Assembly: GCF_945906775.1 (NCBI RefSeq)
Contig: NZ_CAMDRE010000002.1
Coordinates: forward strand, 1-64,000
Source: Citrobacter sp. Marseille-Q6884
GTDB taxonomy: Bacteria; Pseudomonadota; Gammaproteobacteria; Enterobacterales; Enterobacteriaceae
Direction of reading: 5' to 3'
Length of the DNA: 64,000 bases
Shown in pieces: positions 43,430 to 53,486 of the stretch. The notes beneath the pieces were generated by a model. It worked only from the letters and a program-made list of their open reading frames with translations. It was not told the origin of the DNA and ran no database searches. The translations under genes and the position numbers were made by a program. How positions within the stretch are numbered: the stretch's first letter is position 1; each line of letters starts with the position of its first letter.

Positions 43430-44956
43430 TTAGTTCAGACTTGGGTAAATCCCCGGTCCAATCGGCAGACCGACGAGGTACCATACCACCAGCATCACCA
43501 GCCACACGGCTAAAAAGATAAGCGGATAAGGCAAGACCAGCGAATAGTAGGTCCCCAGTTTCGCCTCCGGTTTATAGCGCTGCAGGAAGCCTAAAAACAG
43601 GGGTACGAAAGGCGAGACTGGCGCCAGCGGGATCACGGAAGAGTCCGCGATACGGAACAGGATCTGCGCAAACGCCGGGTGAAATCCCAGCATCATGAAC
43701 ATCGGGACAAAGATGGGCGCCAGAATGGACCAAATTGCTGAACCGCTGGCGATAAACATGCACAGCAGCGATGATAGCAATGCCAGGCCCACAAATGCCG
43801 GCACGCCGCTTAATCCGGCCGCTTCCAGGGCATCGGTCAGTCCGACGGCCATAAATTTACCCATGTTGCTCCAGTTAAACATGGCCACGAACTGCGCCAG
43901 CGGGAACACCATCACGATAAAGCCCGCCATCTCTTTCATAGGCTCGATCATCAACTGGGGGAGATCGCCCTGGCGGCGTATCGTGCCGGTCGCGATGCCA
44001 TAGGCCAGTGAGACAACAAAGAAAAAGAGAATAATCAGCGGCACAATACCCTGAATAAAAGGCGACGGGAGCACGGTGTGTTTCACCGGATCGCGCAGCA
44101 CGCCGCTTTCCGGCACCACCATCAGCGCCACCACGGCGATAAATGCGAGCGAAACGATCCCGGCAACGCGCAGGCCAAAGCGCTGCTCTTTACTCAGCGT
44201 TTCAAGCTTTTCGTCGCTGCGGCCTTCCCATTTCCCGAGACGTGGTTCGATGATTTTGTCGGTGATAAGCCCGCCGACAACCGTCAGTACAACCACCGAA
44301 CTGGCCATAAAGTACCAGTTGTCGATGACGCTGACGTGCATTGCGGCATCGATGGTTTTGGCCGCTTCGGTGCTGATGCCAGAAAGCAGAACGTCGGTGG
44401 TAACAATCAGCAGGTTAGCGGTAAATCCGCAGCCCACACCGGCAATTGCCGACAGCAGCCCCGCCACGGGATGACGCCCGACGGCGAGGAAAATCAACGC
44501 CCCCATCGGCGGCATGATCACCAGCGCGGCATCGGATGAGATATGGCTGAAGAAGGCGATAAACAGCACCATATAACTGGCATAACGCGCGCTGACGTGC
44601 GAGGCCATTTTCACCATCAGCGCAGGTAGCAGACCCACACGTTCAGCCAGTCCGGCACCGAGTACCAGCGCCAGGATGGCGCCCAGCGGAGCGAAGCCGC
44701 TGAAGTTTTTGATCACATTAGGTAAAAACCAGTGCAGCCCCTCAACGCTGAGCAGGTTTTTCACCGCCACCATACTGCCGTCGGCCGGGCTGCGCACGCT
44801 GACATCGAACGCGGAGAGCACGGCGGTGGCGACCATTAAGATCACAATCAAATAGATAAAAAGCAGGAAAGGGTGGGGCACTTTGTTGCCAATTCTTTCA
44901 ACCCAGCCATAGAGCTTACCGGATGGGGAATGCGAAGGTATGGATGACATACTCAT
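43430..44956 (-). CDS. abgT: AbgT, p-aminobenzoyl-glutamate transporter
   Basis: 508 residues, the E. coli length, from ATG 44956. About eleven to thirteen hydrophobic segments and strong family motifs (NFSGFAPLGAILALVLGAGLAERVGLLP, IAFFSHISSDAALVIMPPMGALIF, LAPVSPFVPLFLGFLQRYKP). It takes up p-aminobenzoyl-glutamate, a folate breakdown product; related members export sulfonamides. Last gene of abgABT, 176 bases after abgB because an ERIC element sits between them. Confidence 0.95.
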   Translation of the reverse strand: MSMSSIPSHSPSGKLYGWVERIGNKVPHPFLLFIYLIVILMVATAVLSAFDVSVRSPADGSMVAVKNLLSVEGLHWFLPNVIKNFSGFAPLGAILALVLGAGLAERVGLLPALMVKMASHVSARYASYMVLFIAFFSHISSDAALVIMPPMGALIFLAVGRHPVAGLLSAIAGVGCGFTANLLIVTTDVLLSGISTEAAKTIDAAMHVSVIDNWYFMASSVVVLTVVGGLITDKIIEPRLGKWEGRSDEKLETLSKEQRFGLRVAGIVSLAFIAVVALMVVPESGVLRDPVKHTVLPSPFIQGIVPLIILFFFVVSLAYGIATGTIRRQGDLPQLMIEPMKEMAGFIVMVFPLAQFVAMFNWSNMGKFMAVGLTDALEAAGLSGVPAFVGLALLSSLLCMFIASGSAIWSILAPIFVPMFMMLGFHPAFAQILFRIADSSVIPLAPVSPFVPLFLGFLQRYKPEAKLGTYYSLVLPYPLIFLAVWLVMLVVWYLVGLPIGPGIYPSLN

Positions 44957-44990
44957 GGGCGTTCCTCGGGACTGTTGTGTTGTTATGCCC

Positions 44991-45112
44991 GTCATACTTC
45001 AAGTTGCATATGCGTTGGCTGCGCTCGTTCACCCGAATCACTTACCAGAGTAAGCTCATCGGGATTCACTTCCTTGTCGCCTTCCTGCAACTCGAATTAT
45101 TTAGGGTGTATG
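44991..45112. repeat. ERIC element in the abgB-abgT gap
   Basis: About 122 bases with the ERIC central palindrome: GCGCTCGTTCACCCGAATCA then CTTACCAGAGTAAGCTCATC and GGGATTCACTTCCTTG, and ends that pair (CAAGTTGCA near 45000 with TGCAACTCG at 45086). These match the ERIC consensus as I know it, with some changes in the core. It is transcribed with abg mRNA and can fold into a long hairpin. Confidence 0.88.
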
Positions 45113-45132
45113 TTGTTGTTTTATTTTCTTAT

Positions 45133-46578
45133 TTATTTTAATGGTGAAGGTGTCACGCCCTGTGGGATCGGACACACATACGGTTTTTCTGTGATTTGTT
45201 GTTCGAACTCTTCCCTGCATTTTTGCAACAGCGCGGCATCCTGAAGCAGATGGAGTGCTGTTGCGCCCATCACTTTTCCGGCCAGCAGCATGCCTTTATG
45301 GGCGATGGAGGTGCGTCCCTGCGCCACCAGTTGCCAGGTATGCAGCGGCGTGCCGACGGTAAAGCAGGGGCTAAAGCACTGTGCCACGGGCATTTTCCAA
45401 CTGACATCGCCGACATCGGTTGAGCCTGCCAGCACGTTATCGGTAATGGCGTACGGGGCGACCTCATCCACCAGCAGCGTCTCCTGATGGCGGCGGGCAA
45501 AGCGTTTCCCTTCTTCTGCGCCGGTGGCAGCAATATTCTTCAGGCTGTTTTGCAGATCGTTGGGCGTGAGCGTCGCGCGAATATCGCGGGCAAATTCGCG
45601 TTCTTCCGCCGTCCATGCCGGGGTACCGTAATGCTGTAATGCGCTGTACATCGCCGCTTCCAGCGTCCGGTTTGGCAGATAGCTGGAACAGGCTTTATCA
45701 AAACGGCACTCGACGCGGGTTTCGGTCATCATTGCCGCCCCCTGGGCGATTTTTTCGATGCGTGCATAAATTTGCTGCGCATCTGCCATCTCCGGGGCGC
45801 GGATCAGGTACAACACTTCGGCCTGCGCCTGTACGACGTTCGGCGAAATGCCTCCGGTGTCGGTGATGGCGTAGTGGACGCGTGCTTTCTCGATAATATG
45901 TTCGTTGAGGAAATTCGTGCCGGTGGTCATCAGCGTCACCGCATCGAGCGCACTGCGCCCCAGATGTGGCGAGTTTGCCGCATGAGCCGCAACACCATGA
46001 AAACGCCAGGCCGCCTGAATATTGGCCAGCGTGCTGACGTTAAACATTCCGGCAAAGGCTTCCGGGTGCCAGGTGACGGCCGCATCGACATCATCAAACA
46101 GCCCTTCACGTACCATAAAGGTTTTACCGGAACCGCCTTCTTCGCCCGGACAACCGTAAAAGCGTACGGTGCCGGTGCCGCCGTGCTGTTCCAGCCAGCT
46201 TTTGACGGCGACGGCTCCCGCAAATGCCGCCGTACCGAGCAGGTTATGCCCGCAGCCGTGACCGTTGGCGCCCGGCGTGGACGATTGCGCGGTGGCGCAA
46301 TGCGCCTGCTGGCTTAATCCGGCCAGCGCATCGTATTCACCGAGCAGCGCAATAACGGGTTTTCCATGACCAAAGCTGGCAATAAAGGCGTTGGGGATCC
46401 CGCCCGCCTCCCGCGTCAGGGTAAAACCTTCGGCTTCCAGTGCGCTGGCCAGGCGCTCGGCCGACCAGAACTCTTCGAAACGCGTCTCTGGATGATCCCA
46501 GATCTCATCGGCAATATGGGTAAACGTCTGGGATCGTGTGTCGATCGCATCGGCAATAAAAGCGTAGTTCTTTTCCAT
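45133..46578 (-). CDS. abgB: AbgB, p-aminobenzoyl-glutamate hydrolase subunit B
   Basis: 481 residues from ATG 46578, the E. coli length. M20 peptidase family with dimetal-site motifs (ALLGEYDAL, NGHGCGHNLLG, GCPGEEGGSGK) and the AHAANSPHLGRSALDAVTL lid region. With AbgA it cleaves p-aminobenzoyl-glutamate to p-aminobenzoate and glutamate. Start overlaps the abgA stop by one base (TAATG), showing coupled translation and 1:1 production. Confidence 0.95.
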   Translation of the reverse strand: MEKNYAFIADAIDTRSQTFTHIADEIWDHPETRFEEFWSAERLASALEAEGFTLTREAGGIPNAFIASFGHGKPVIALLGEYDALAGLSQQAHCATAQSSTPGANGHGCGHNLLGTAAFAGAVAVKSWLEQHGGTGTVRFYGCPGEEGGSGKTFMVREGLFDDVDAAVTWHPEAFAGMFNVSTLANIQAAWRFHGVAAHAANSPHLGRSALDAVTLMTTGTNFLNEHIIEKARVHYAITDTGGISPNVVQAQAEVLYLIRAPEMADAQQIYARIEKIAQGAAMMTETRVECRFDKACSSYLPNRTLEAAMYSALQHYGTPAWTAEEREFARDIRATLTPNDLQNSLKNIAATGAEEGKRFARRHQETLLVDEVAPYAITDNVLAGSTDVGDVSWKMPVAQCFSPCFTVGTPLHTWQLVAQGRTSIAHKGMLLAGKVMGATALHLLQDAALLQKCREEFEQQITEKPYVCPIPQGVTPSPLK

Positions 46579-47888
46579 TACACACCTCGCGTCCACGGGA
46601 AGTTGAGCGCAGTGCGCGCCAGCGTTTCGATCGCAACGGTCATAATGCTCTCGTCAAAATCGAATTTTTCGTTGTGGTGTCCGGCGGTCAAATCGGTGCC
46701 AAACACCATATACGACGCCTTACCGCCGTTTTGCTGCACGTGCGCCATCATCAGCGTGGCATCTTCGGAACCGGCCGGGGCTTTCACCTTATCAATGGCA
46801 TGAACGACACCGGAGACCTGGCTTGCCTGCGCGCGAAGGTAATCCACCCAGGCCGGGGTCGGCGCGCTGGAGGTGGCGGCTCCCATCAGACGAATCTCTG
46901 TCGTTACGCCGTAGAGCGCCGCTGCGCCGGTAATGACGGATTGTGCGCGTTCGAATACGTACTGATTAATGCTTTCGCTTTCGCCGCGGGTTTCGACTTT
47001 CAGCAATGCGCTGGCAGGCACCACGTTGCGTCCACTTCCTGCCTGCATCACGCCGACGTTCACGCGGGAAGCGCCTTCGCTGTGCGGAGCGATGCTGTGC
47101 AGGGCGAGAGCCGCCTGCGCCGCCGCGAGCAGGGCGTTGCGGCCATCTTCCGGTTTACCGCCTGCGTGTGCCGCCACGCCGGTAAACTGCACGTCGAATT
47201 TGGTGGTTGCCATAAAGTTATCGCTGCCGCAGATAACCGTTCCGGCAGGCACGCCGGTACCAATGTGAATCGCGGTGAAATAGTCCACATTATCCAGCGC
47301 ACCGGCGGCCACCATGGCGCGGGCACCGCGCGTACCTTCTTCGGCAGGCTGGAAGATAAGTTTGATTGTGCCGTTTAGCTGCGCTTCGTTCTGTTTCAGG
47401 ATCTGCGCCAGCCCGAGGCCAATGGTGGTATGGCCGTCGTGACCGCAGGCGTGCATCATTCCGGGATTACAGGAGGCAAAACCATGCCGGAACGGGCGAT
47501 GGCTGTCGTCGAGCGCTTCACCCAAATCGAGCGCGTCCATATCCACGCGAAACGCCAGCGTCGGGCCCGGACGTCCGGTATTCAGAGTGGCAACAATGCC
47601 CGTAAACCCACCTTCAAAAGGAGCCAGCCATTTCTCTGGCGCGCCTTGTTCGCGCGCGCGGGCAAACTCGCGCGCCAGCGTGGCGTCGTCGGGCAATCCC
47701 ATACGACTTTCGGCATCCACCACGTCGCGACCCATTGCCAGTTCATACCCGAGGTTATCTACGATCTCCGCGACTTTCGCCGCCGTACGAAATTCCACCC
47801 AGCCGGACTCCGCAAAGTGGTGAAAATCACGACGCCATGCGCTCAGTTGCGGGGATAACGTCTGGATGTTTTGCGCCAGTAAATCCAT
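46578..47888 (-). CDS. abgA: AbgA, p-aminobenzoyl-glutamate hydrolase subunit A
   Basis: 436 residues from ATG 47888, the E. coli length. M20 family with FRVDMDALDL, MMHACGHDGHTTIGLG and IFQPAEEGTRGARAM, carrying the metal ligands, and AHAGGKPEDGRNAL. Partner of AbgB in the cytoplasmic hydrolase. First gene of abgABT, divergent from abgR with 175 bases between. Confidence 0.95.
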   Translation of the reverse strand: MDLLAQNIQTLSPQLSAWRRDFHHFAESGWVEFRTAAKVAEIVDNLGYELAMGRDVVDAESRMGLPDDATLAREFARAREQGAPEKWLAPFEGGFTGIVATLNTGRPGPTLAFRVDMDALDLGEALDDSHRPFRHGFASCNPGMMHACGHDGHTTIGLGLAQILKQNEAQLNGTIKLIFQPAEEGTRGARAMVAAGALDNVDYFTAIHIGTGVPAGTVICGSDNFMATTKFDVQFTGVAAHAGGKPEDGRNALLAAAQAALALHSIAPHSEGASRVNVGVMQAGSGRNVVPASALLKVETRGESESINQYVFERAQSVITGAAALYGVTTEIRLMGAATSSAPTPAWVDYLRAQASQVSGVVHAIDKVKAPAGSEDATLMMAHVQQNGGKASYMVFGTDLTAGHHNEKFDFDESIMTVAIETLARTALNFPWTRGV

Positions 47889-48063
47889 ATCTCTTCCTGT
47901 CATCACGAAAATATGTGAACGGCTTCACGCTGTGATAGTTTTTACTTACCACTAACCGTTTTTTCACAGTTTTAACTGTTCAGGAATTACCCTCGCACAT
48001 TCATTTCCATTAAAGTAGATGACAGTTTCTTTACTCTGATAAACAACGGTTATCGGTCGGGCT

Positions 48064-48975
48064 ATGTCATTTCAGATTAAATTTCATCAAATTCGGGCGT
48101 TTGTGGAAGTGGCGCGGCAGGGCAGCATTCGTGGTGCCAGCCGAACGCTTAACCTCTCTCAGCCAGCTCTGACCAAATCGATCAAAGAGCTGGAAGAGGG
48201 GATGGCGGCGCAGCTTTTTGTTCGTCGCAGCAAAGGCGTGGCGTTAACCGAGTGCGGTGAGGGGTTTTATCAGCGAGCCAATTTAATTCTGGAAGAGTTA
48301 CGCGCGGCTCAGGATGACATTCGACAGCGGCAGGGGGAACTGGGCGGGCAGATTAATATCGGTATGGGAGCCAGTGTGGCACGCACGTTAATGCCCGCGG
48401 TTATCACGCGCTTTCATACTCAACATCCGCAGGTAAAGGTGCGGATAATGGAAGGGCAACTGGTCTCGATGATTAATGAATTGCGTCAGGGAGAACTGGA
48501 TTTCACCATTAATACCTACTGTCCAGGCCCCTACGATCATGAATTTACCTTTGAAAAACTGTTTGAAAAGTCGTTTGCGATATTTTGCCGGGAAGGGCAT
48601 CCGGCCATCGGCGCACAGTCCATCAACGATCTTTTGCATTATAACTGGACCATGCCCACGCCGCGGGGCAGTTATTATAAGCAGTTAGAGGATACATTTA
48701 GCCACCGTTCGCAAATACCGCGAGTGAGCATTGTTTGTGAAACGTTTTCATCCTGTATCAGTCTGGTGGCGCAGAGCGACTTTTTGAGCATTCTTCCGCA
48801 GGAACTGGGCTGTGATCCGCTGCTGGCGCATCGTCTGGTGGTGCTGCCCGTTGCCGAATCGTTGCCTAAAGCGGCTTACTTTTTAATTCGGCGCCGCGAT
48901 TCGCGGCAGACACCGCTCACGGAATCGTTAATCACGCAGTTCAGACGAGAGGCGCGTAAAATCGTTGCGGAGTAA
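48064..48975 (+). CDS. abgR: AbgR, LysR-type regulator of abgABT
   Basis: 303 residues. N-terminal LysR helix-turn-helix (FHQIRAFVEVARQGSIRGAS, LSQPALTKSIKELEEGM) and a C-terminal periplasmic-binding-like effector domain. Divergent from abgA, the standard LysR arrangement. It is expected to activate abgABT in response to p-aminobenzoyl-glutamate or related compounds. The gene ends about 95 bases before a strong bidirectional terminator. Confidence 0.93.
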   Translation: MSFQIKFHQIRAFVEVARQGSIRGASRTLNLSQPALTKSIKELEEGMAAQLFVRRSKGVALTECGEGFYQRANLILEELRAAQDDIRQRQGELGGQINIGMGASVARTLMPAVITRFHTQHPQVKVRIMEGQLVSMINELRQGELDFTINTYCPGPYDHEFTFEKLFEKSFAIFCREGHPAIGAQSINDLLHYNWTMPTPRGSYYKQLEDTFSHRSQIPRVSIVCETFSSCISLVAQSDFLSILPQELGCDPLLAHRLVVLPVAESLPKAAYFLIRRRDSRQTPLTESLITQFRREARKIVAE

Positions 48976-49070
48976 AATTGAAATAATAAAAAGCAGCGTC
49001 TGAAAAGGATCAGCCAGACTCTTTAGAAGAGAGCGTCGTTTCATTCAAACCGACATGAAAACCACCAATA

Positions 49071-49104
49071 CAAAAGGGTACATGTTTTAACATGTACCCT
49101 TTTG
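49071..49104. terminator. Bidirectional terminator between abgR and the autotransporter
   Basis: CAAAAGGGTACATG (49071-49084) and CATGTACCCTTTTG (49091-49104) form a perfect 14-base stem with a 6-base loop. A and T runs at both feet allow use from either side. It lies 26 bases from the autotransporter stop. Confidence 0.88.
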
Positions 49105-49130
49105 AATGATGGTCAACAAAGAGGGCGCAG

Positions 49131-52100
49131 TTAGAAGCTGTACTTCGCTCCAATCATGGCGGAAGTATCGCTGTAACCCTTATCGCCGAGCTGCACACCA
49201 ACATTTCCCCATACATTCAGATGCGGATTCAATTGGCCTTCAACCCCTGTTTTGACTTCCCCAATATTGCGGGTACCCGACTGAGAAACGTTTATCTCAT
49301 CCATACGCGTTCCAAAATCATGGGTATTGTGGATCCAGTTCGCTTCCACAAAGGGCTGGAAACTGCGATTTTTGTCTGCATCCATTTTGCTGTGTCCTTT
49401 GAGGAAAGTACGCATACCCAGACGCGTCTGGACATTATCTTCCCCCAGAGCACTCACTTGTGTACCGTTGCTTTCCCGATGGTCATCTGCGGTCACTCCC
49501 ATCCAGATTGCCTGAGCTTGTGGCTGAATAAACCATTCATTCACAGACCCCTTACTGCCGGTGAACTCACCCAGTTTATGCGTGTATCCCAGTTCCAGAG
49601 ATGCGGTAATACCGCTGGAGTCATACGATTCACCCTGGACATTCTGGCCTTTTACGTCGTTATCAAACCAGCCGTACTGTGCCCAGGTATCCAGGTAAGC
49701 CCCTTGTTTTGTCTGTTCATTTTCATACCAGGTTACGTAAAGCCCAGCACTGTAACCGCTCACCGACCCTTCAGAATGGTATCCCGTTACACGTGAGTGA
49801 GAGTTGCTTTCATTATTGCCGTAACCTGCCATCGCGCCAAAATGCCAGCTCTGCAAACCATCTGGGCTCCATTGAGCCAAATCGCCACCCAGTTGTGTGA
49901 CGTAGCGGTTACTTTGTGTATCAAGTTGGCCGGTGCTGTCTTTCCAGCGATTGTGACCGCCGACCTGTCTCAGCCACAGGCTGGTGACTTTCTTTTCACC
50001 TGTCAGCGGATCAATATACTGCGTTTCCCCCTGACGATCGTGCAGACGGGTGATGAACATGGTATTCGCTGCTGCAAGATTGGAGGTATAACTCGCGGAT
50101 TCAGGACGTACGGAATAGTGGCTGGTTAAAGACCAGTCCGCTCCTTTCTTCACGATGTCGTAGTCATACACACCAGCAACAATACGCCCGGATTTCGTGA
50201 AGGTACCGTCTGAGAGTCCTTTCACCTCTATCAGGCGGAACCCTTCAATCGTCTGCGCGCCTTTACCGCCAAGGTTATTGACTTGAACAAATGTGTTGCC
50301 GCTGGTATTGCCGTTGATCACGATCTTATCGGAGATGGACGCATCATTATTCAGTACGGTATTCATTATCACCGTGCCATTTTGTCCTTTCCAGTTGGTT
50401 ACTGTCAGCGTTTTGCCGGCCACCATCGGTGACGATGTCGGGGCAACGAAATTGAGCGTACCCGCGAGGCTAATATCATCAACCAACGAATCGGCAGTCA
50501 TATTCCAGCGGCTGGATTTATCGATATTTACGTCAGTAGGATCGATAGAACCTGTCAGGCTGGCGCCGTTACGCAGTGAGAACGTGGTATTGTCTTTCGC
50601 AATGATATTGCTGACCAGATGCGCCCCCCCCTTCGCACCGTCCAGTACCAGTTCACCCCCGTCAAGATGGGTGTCTCCCGTCCATCCGGTTTTGCCTGTG
50701 AGGGTCAGTGAACCCTCACCCGTTTTGATCACGTTACTTTTACCTGCGCCATCGACAATATCGCCCGCGAAGGTGGTGTTATCTGCTGCAGTGGCATTGT
50801 TCAGCGTAACCGTGGCGCTGTTCAGGCGGACTTCTCCACCCGTACCGGCCAGCTTATTAAACCGCTGGTCATGACCGTTGAGGTCGAGGATGCCGCCATT
50901 CATGATTACGTCACTGCTGTTGGCAATACTGTCAGCCACGTCTGTTCGCAATGTGCCGTCATTGATGATGGTTTTGCCTGAATAGGTATTCACCGCCGAT
51001 AACACTAACAAGCCGCCACCGGCTTTGGTCAGGCTTTTACCGTCCCAGCCGCTGTCAAAGGGGCCGCTCTGGTCAGTAAGTGCGGTATCAATATTAAATC
51101 CCGTTCCCTGTGCGACGGTGAAGGAGCCGGTCCCCTTCGACTGAAGACCTTCAGTCCAGGCCATCCGGAATCCAAGGTTATAATCTTTACCGTTTGTTGA
51201 GACATGTCCGTCATGCAACAAATAGTCTATTCCGGTCGAGACCAGAGGGTTATTCGTGAAGTCGCCTGTAATACCATTGGTTGTATGGATAACCGTATAG
51301 GTATTTTGGGTCACTTCGCTGGCTTTGACGGGGGCAGGGCCGTCGGCAAAACCGTTGATGACCAGTTGTCCCCCAAGGCTTGCGGTGTCCGCCTGAATTT
51401 CAGGTGAACTGCCGAGGGTAATATTCAGGATGGATCCTGCAGCCTGAGTGAACGCACCTCCCACGGACAGTGTGGAATTGCCCTGCCCAATTTTGGTCGT
51501 GGCGCCTGCCTGAGTCGTGTAGTTCCCCGAGGTGGTAAACGCGCCGTTCTGTTCAAACTGCAGAGTACCGCCGGTCACATTAACATTGCCGACCGTGTTG
51601 TTTGTGCCGCTCAGAATTTGCGTCAGGGTGCCTGCTTTGGTGAGCTGACTGATATTATTCAATGCGCCAGCAAAACGGGCTTCATCAATAAGACTACCGT
51701 TACCCGTCTGATTATTGCTCCCAAGCGTGAGCTGACCGCCTGCGCTGCTGGAATTCACCGCGCTGGAGGCGTCGCCCTCCAGGGAGCCAATCATCACGCC
51801 TGTCGGGTCAGTCGTCAGAACGGCACCGGTATCGAGGAGAATGCGTGAACCGGCTGCATTTGCCCCGGATAAAGCTATGCGGCTACCCGCGCCTGTCGCC
51901 CAGAGTCCAGTGCCTCCGGTGCTGCCGCCATTGATGGTGACCAGACCACCCGCTTCAGACTTGATGCCCCAGGTGTTCGCCGATGCGGCACCACGAATAT
52001 CAAGCGTCTGGTTATTGAGTGTAATTTGGCTCCCGGTGCCATTCGCATCCAGCATGGCGGAACCCGCCCCGCGGACAACGATAGTCGGCAGGACATTGCC

Positions 52101-53480
52101 AGCAGAGCCATCAAATACTTTGGTCGTACCGCCCGTTGCGGTAAAACCATGTGAACCGGCGCCTGATGTGGTAATACTGCCGCCATTACTGCGGATACTT
52201 GCGGTTCCATCTTGTCGTAAGCCATGGGCACCATCGCCAGCGGTCGCCACCGTTGTCGCTGCGGTCAGGTCAATGATAGAACCCGCTCCGCTTGCGAAAA
52301 CAGCGGTAGCGCCAGCGCCTGTCGTGTTCACCGTCGTGGCGGTTCCAGCATGAAGGGCGCCGCCGTTAGCGGCCTGCAGACCATAGGCATTATTACCGGT
52401 CGTCTGAATGACCGTCGTTCCGGTGCTGGTAATATTACTGCTGCTACCAGTGGCAAGTAGGCCGACGGAATTATCACCGGCTACCGTTACATCTGTATTC
52501 AGCATGCTAATAACGCCGCCGTTTTGGGCTCGTAACCCTGCGCTATTATTGCCAGTGATATTCACCTTAGTGAGTCCGCTGCTGGAAATGGAAGAGCCTG
52601 AATCCTCGGCATTCAGTCCATGGGAATTATTACCTGTGATGGTAATCTCCGCGTCAGCCAGATGTACTGTGCCACTCAACAGAGCAATAACGCCATTGCT
52701 ATATGATTTATCAGCCTGAATGACGGTTTTACCGATAACGTTAATCGTACCGGGAAAGGCGGCAATACCGCGAATCGAACTGTTTGTACCCGTTATTGTG
52801 AGGTCTTGCAGATTAACGGTAGCGGTATCCCTTAGTGTGGAGACACCGGTGACGGCGTCGCCATCAATAAGATGAATCGTTGTCGCCCCGGTAGCGGAAA
52901 TCACGCTGTCACTACTATAAGCATTTAACGCAGTATAGTTATTTCCCGTGTTTGTGATATCAATGTCTGCGAATTGGAAGTTGGATTCATTATCGGCCTG
53001 TATACCGCCACTTCCGTTGGTTGTATTAACGGTGACCAGACCTGTACTGGTGAAGTTTCCGTTACTGCGGATACCGAAAGCAGAATTACCCGTGGCCGTA
53101 ATAGTGACGTTCTTAAGATTAACATGCGAGTCATAGCTGCCCTTGATGCCATTACTGCCATACCCGGACGTATTTATTACCAGATCATCATTAGATGTGA
53201 CTGTTTCATCCCATAAATTGATACCCGGGGTACTATCAGCCGTTGTCGTGATTGTGCTGGTTTCGCCGGCTGGGAAGGTAAAATTGCCCGTAATCGTTGA
53301 GGTATAATCAGCAGCATACCCGGCGCTACACAATAGCATCGCCGTAATACCTGCGGATACCGATCCGAGTTTTGTTTTATTCACACTGCTTTTTTGTTTT
53401 TTTTGCGAGGCCGTCAATTCTGAAACAACCATCCAGCATTGGTTCGCACTACTCCAGATAACACGGTACACCTTGTTCAT
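49131..53480 (-). CDS. Large AIDA/pertactin-type autotransporter
   Basis: 1449 residues from the third of three adjacent ATGs (53480); GGAG lies 6 bases before that one, while it touches the first (53486). The N-terminus is an extended signal peptide region (NKVYRVIWSSANQCWMVVSE) followed by a Sec signal ending SAGYAA. The passenger (about 55-1160) is beta-helix sequence, with repeats such as GNNSAGLRAQNGG, GDNSVGLLATG and GNNAYGLQAANGG, then pertactin-like GxLxLxGxNTYSGKT elements. The last 270 residues are the outer-membrane barrel, ending in KYSF. No catalytic triad is seen, so an adhesin or aggregation role is more likely than a protease (inference). Monocistronic. Confidence 0.93.
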   Translation of the reverse strand: MNKVYRVIWSSANQCWMVVSELTASQKKQKSSVNKTKLGSVSAGITAMLLCSAGYAADYTSTITGNFTFPAGETSTITTTADSTPGINLWDETVTSNDDLVINTSGYGSNGIKGSYDSHVNLKNVTITATGNSAFGIRSNGNFTSTGLVTVNTTNGSGGIQADNESNFQFADIDITNTGNNYTALNAYSSDSVISATGATTIHLIDGDAVTGVSTLRDTATVNLQDLTITGTNSSIRGIAAFPGTINVIGKTVIQADKSYSNGVIALLSGTVHLADAEITITGNNSHGLNAEDSGSSISSSGLTKVNITGNNSAGLRAQNGGVISMLNTDVTVAGDNSVGLLATGSSSNITSTGTTVIQTTGNNAYGLQAANGGALHAGTATTVNTTGAGATAVFASGAGSIIDLTAATTVATAGDGAHGLRQDGTASIRSNGGSITTSGAGSHGFTATGGTTKVFDGSAGNVLPTIVVRGAGSAMLDANGTGSQITLNNQTLDIRGAASANTWGIKSEAGGLVTINGGSTGGTGLWATGAGSRIALSGANAAGSRILLDTGAVLTTDPTGVMIGSLEGDASSAVNSSSAGGQLTLGSNNQTGNGSLIDEARFAGALNNISQLTKAGTLTQILSGTNNTVGNVNVTGGTLQFEQNGAFTTSGNYTTQAGATTKIGQGNSTLSVGGAFTQAAGSILNITLGSSPEIQADTASLGGQLVINGFADGPAPVKASEVTQNTYTVIHTTNGITGDFTNNPLVSTGIDYLLHDGHVSTNGKDYNLGFRMAWTEGLQSKGTGSFTVAQGTGFNIDTALTDQSGPFDSGWDGKSLTKAGGGLLVLSAVNTYSGKTIINDGTLRTDVADSIANSSDVIMNGGILDLNGHDQRFNKLAGTGGEVRLNSATVTLNNATAADNTTFAGDIVDGAGKSNVIKTGEGSLTLTGKTGWTGDTHLDGGELVLDGAKGGAHLVSNIIAKDNTTFSLRNGASLTGSIDPTDVNIDKSSRWNMTADSLVDDISLAGTLNFVAPTSSPMVAGKTLTVTNWKGQNGTVIMNTVLNNDASISDKIVINGNTSGNTFVQVNNLGGKGAQTIEGFRLIEVKGLSDGTFTKSGRIVAGVYDYDIVKKGADWSLTSHYSVRPESASYTSNLAAANTMFITRLHDRQGETQYIDPLTGEKKVTSLWLRQVGGHNRWKDSTGQLDTQSNRYVTQLGGDLAQWSPDGLQSWHFGAMAGYGNNESNSHSRVTGYHSEGSVSGYSAGLYVTWYENEQTKQGAYLDTWAQYGWFDNDVKGQNVQGESYDSSGITASLELGYTHKLGEFTGSKGSVNEWFIQPQAQAIWMGVTADDHRESNGTQVSALGEDNVQTRLGMRTFLKGHSKMDADKNRSFQPFVEANWIHNTHDFGTRMDEINVSQSGTRNIGEVKTGVEGQLNPHLNVWGNVGVQLGDKGYSDTSAMIGAKYSF

Positions 53481-53486
53481 CATCAT

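Noticed and set aside
49131..53480. Autotransporter as a serine protease (SPATE)
   Set aside because: No GDSGS motif or chymotrypsin-like domain is present; the passenger is repeat-rich beta-helix.
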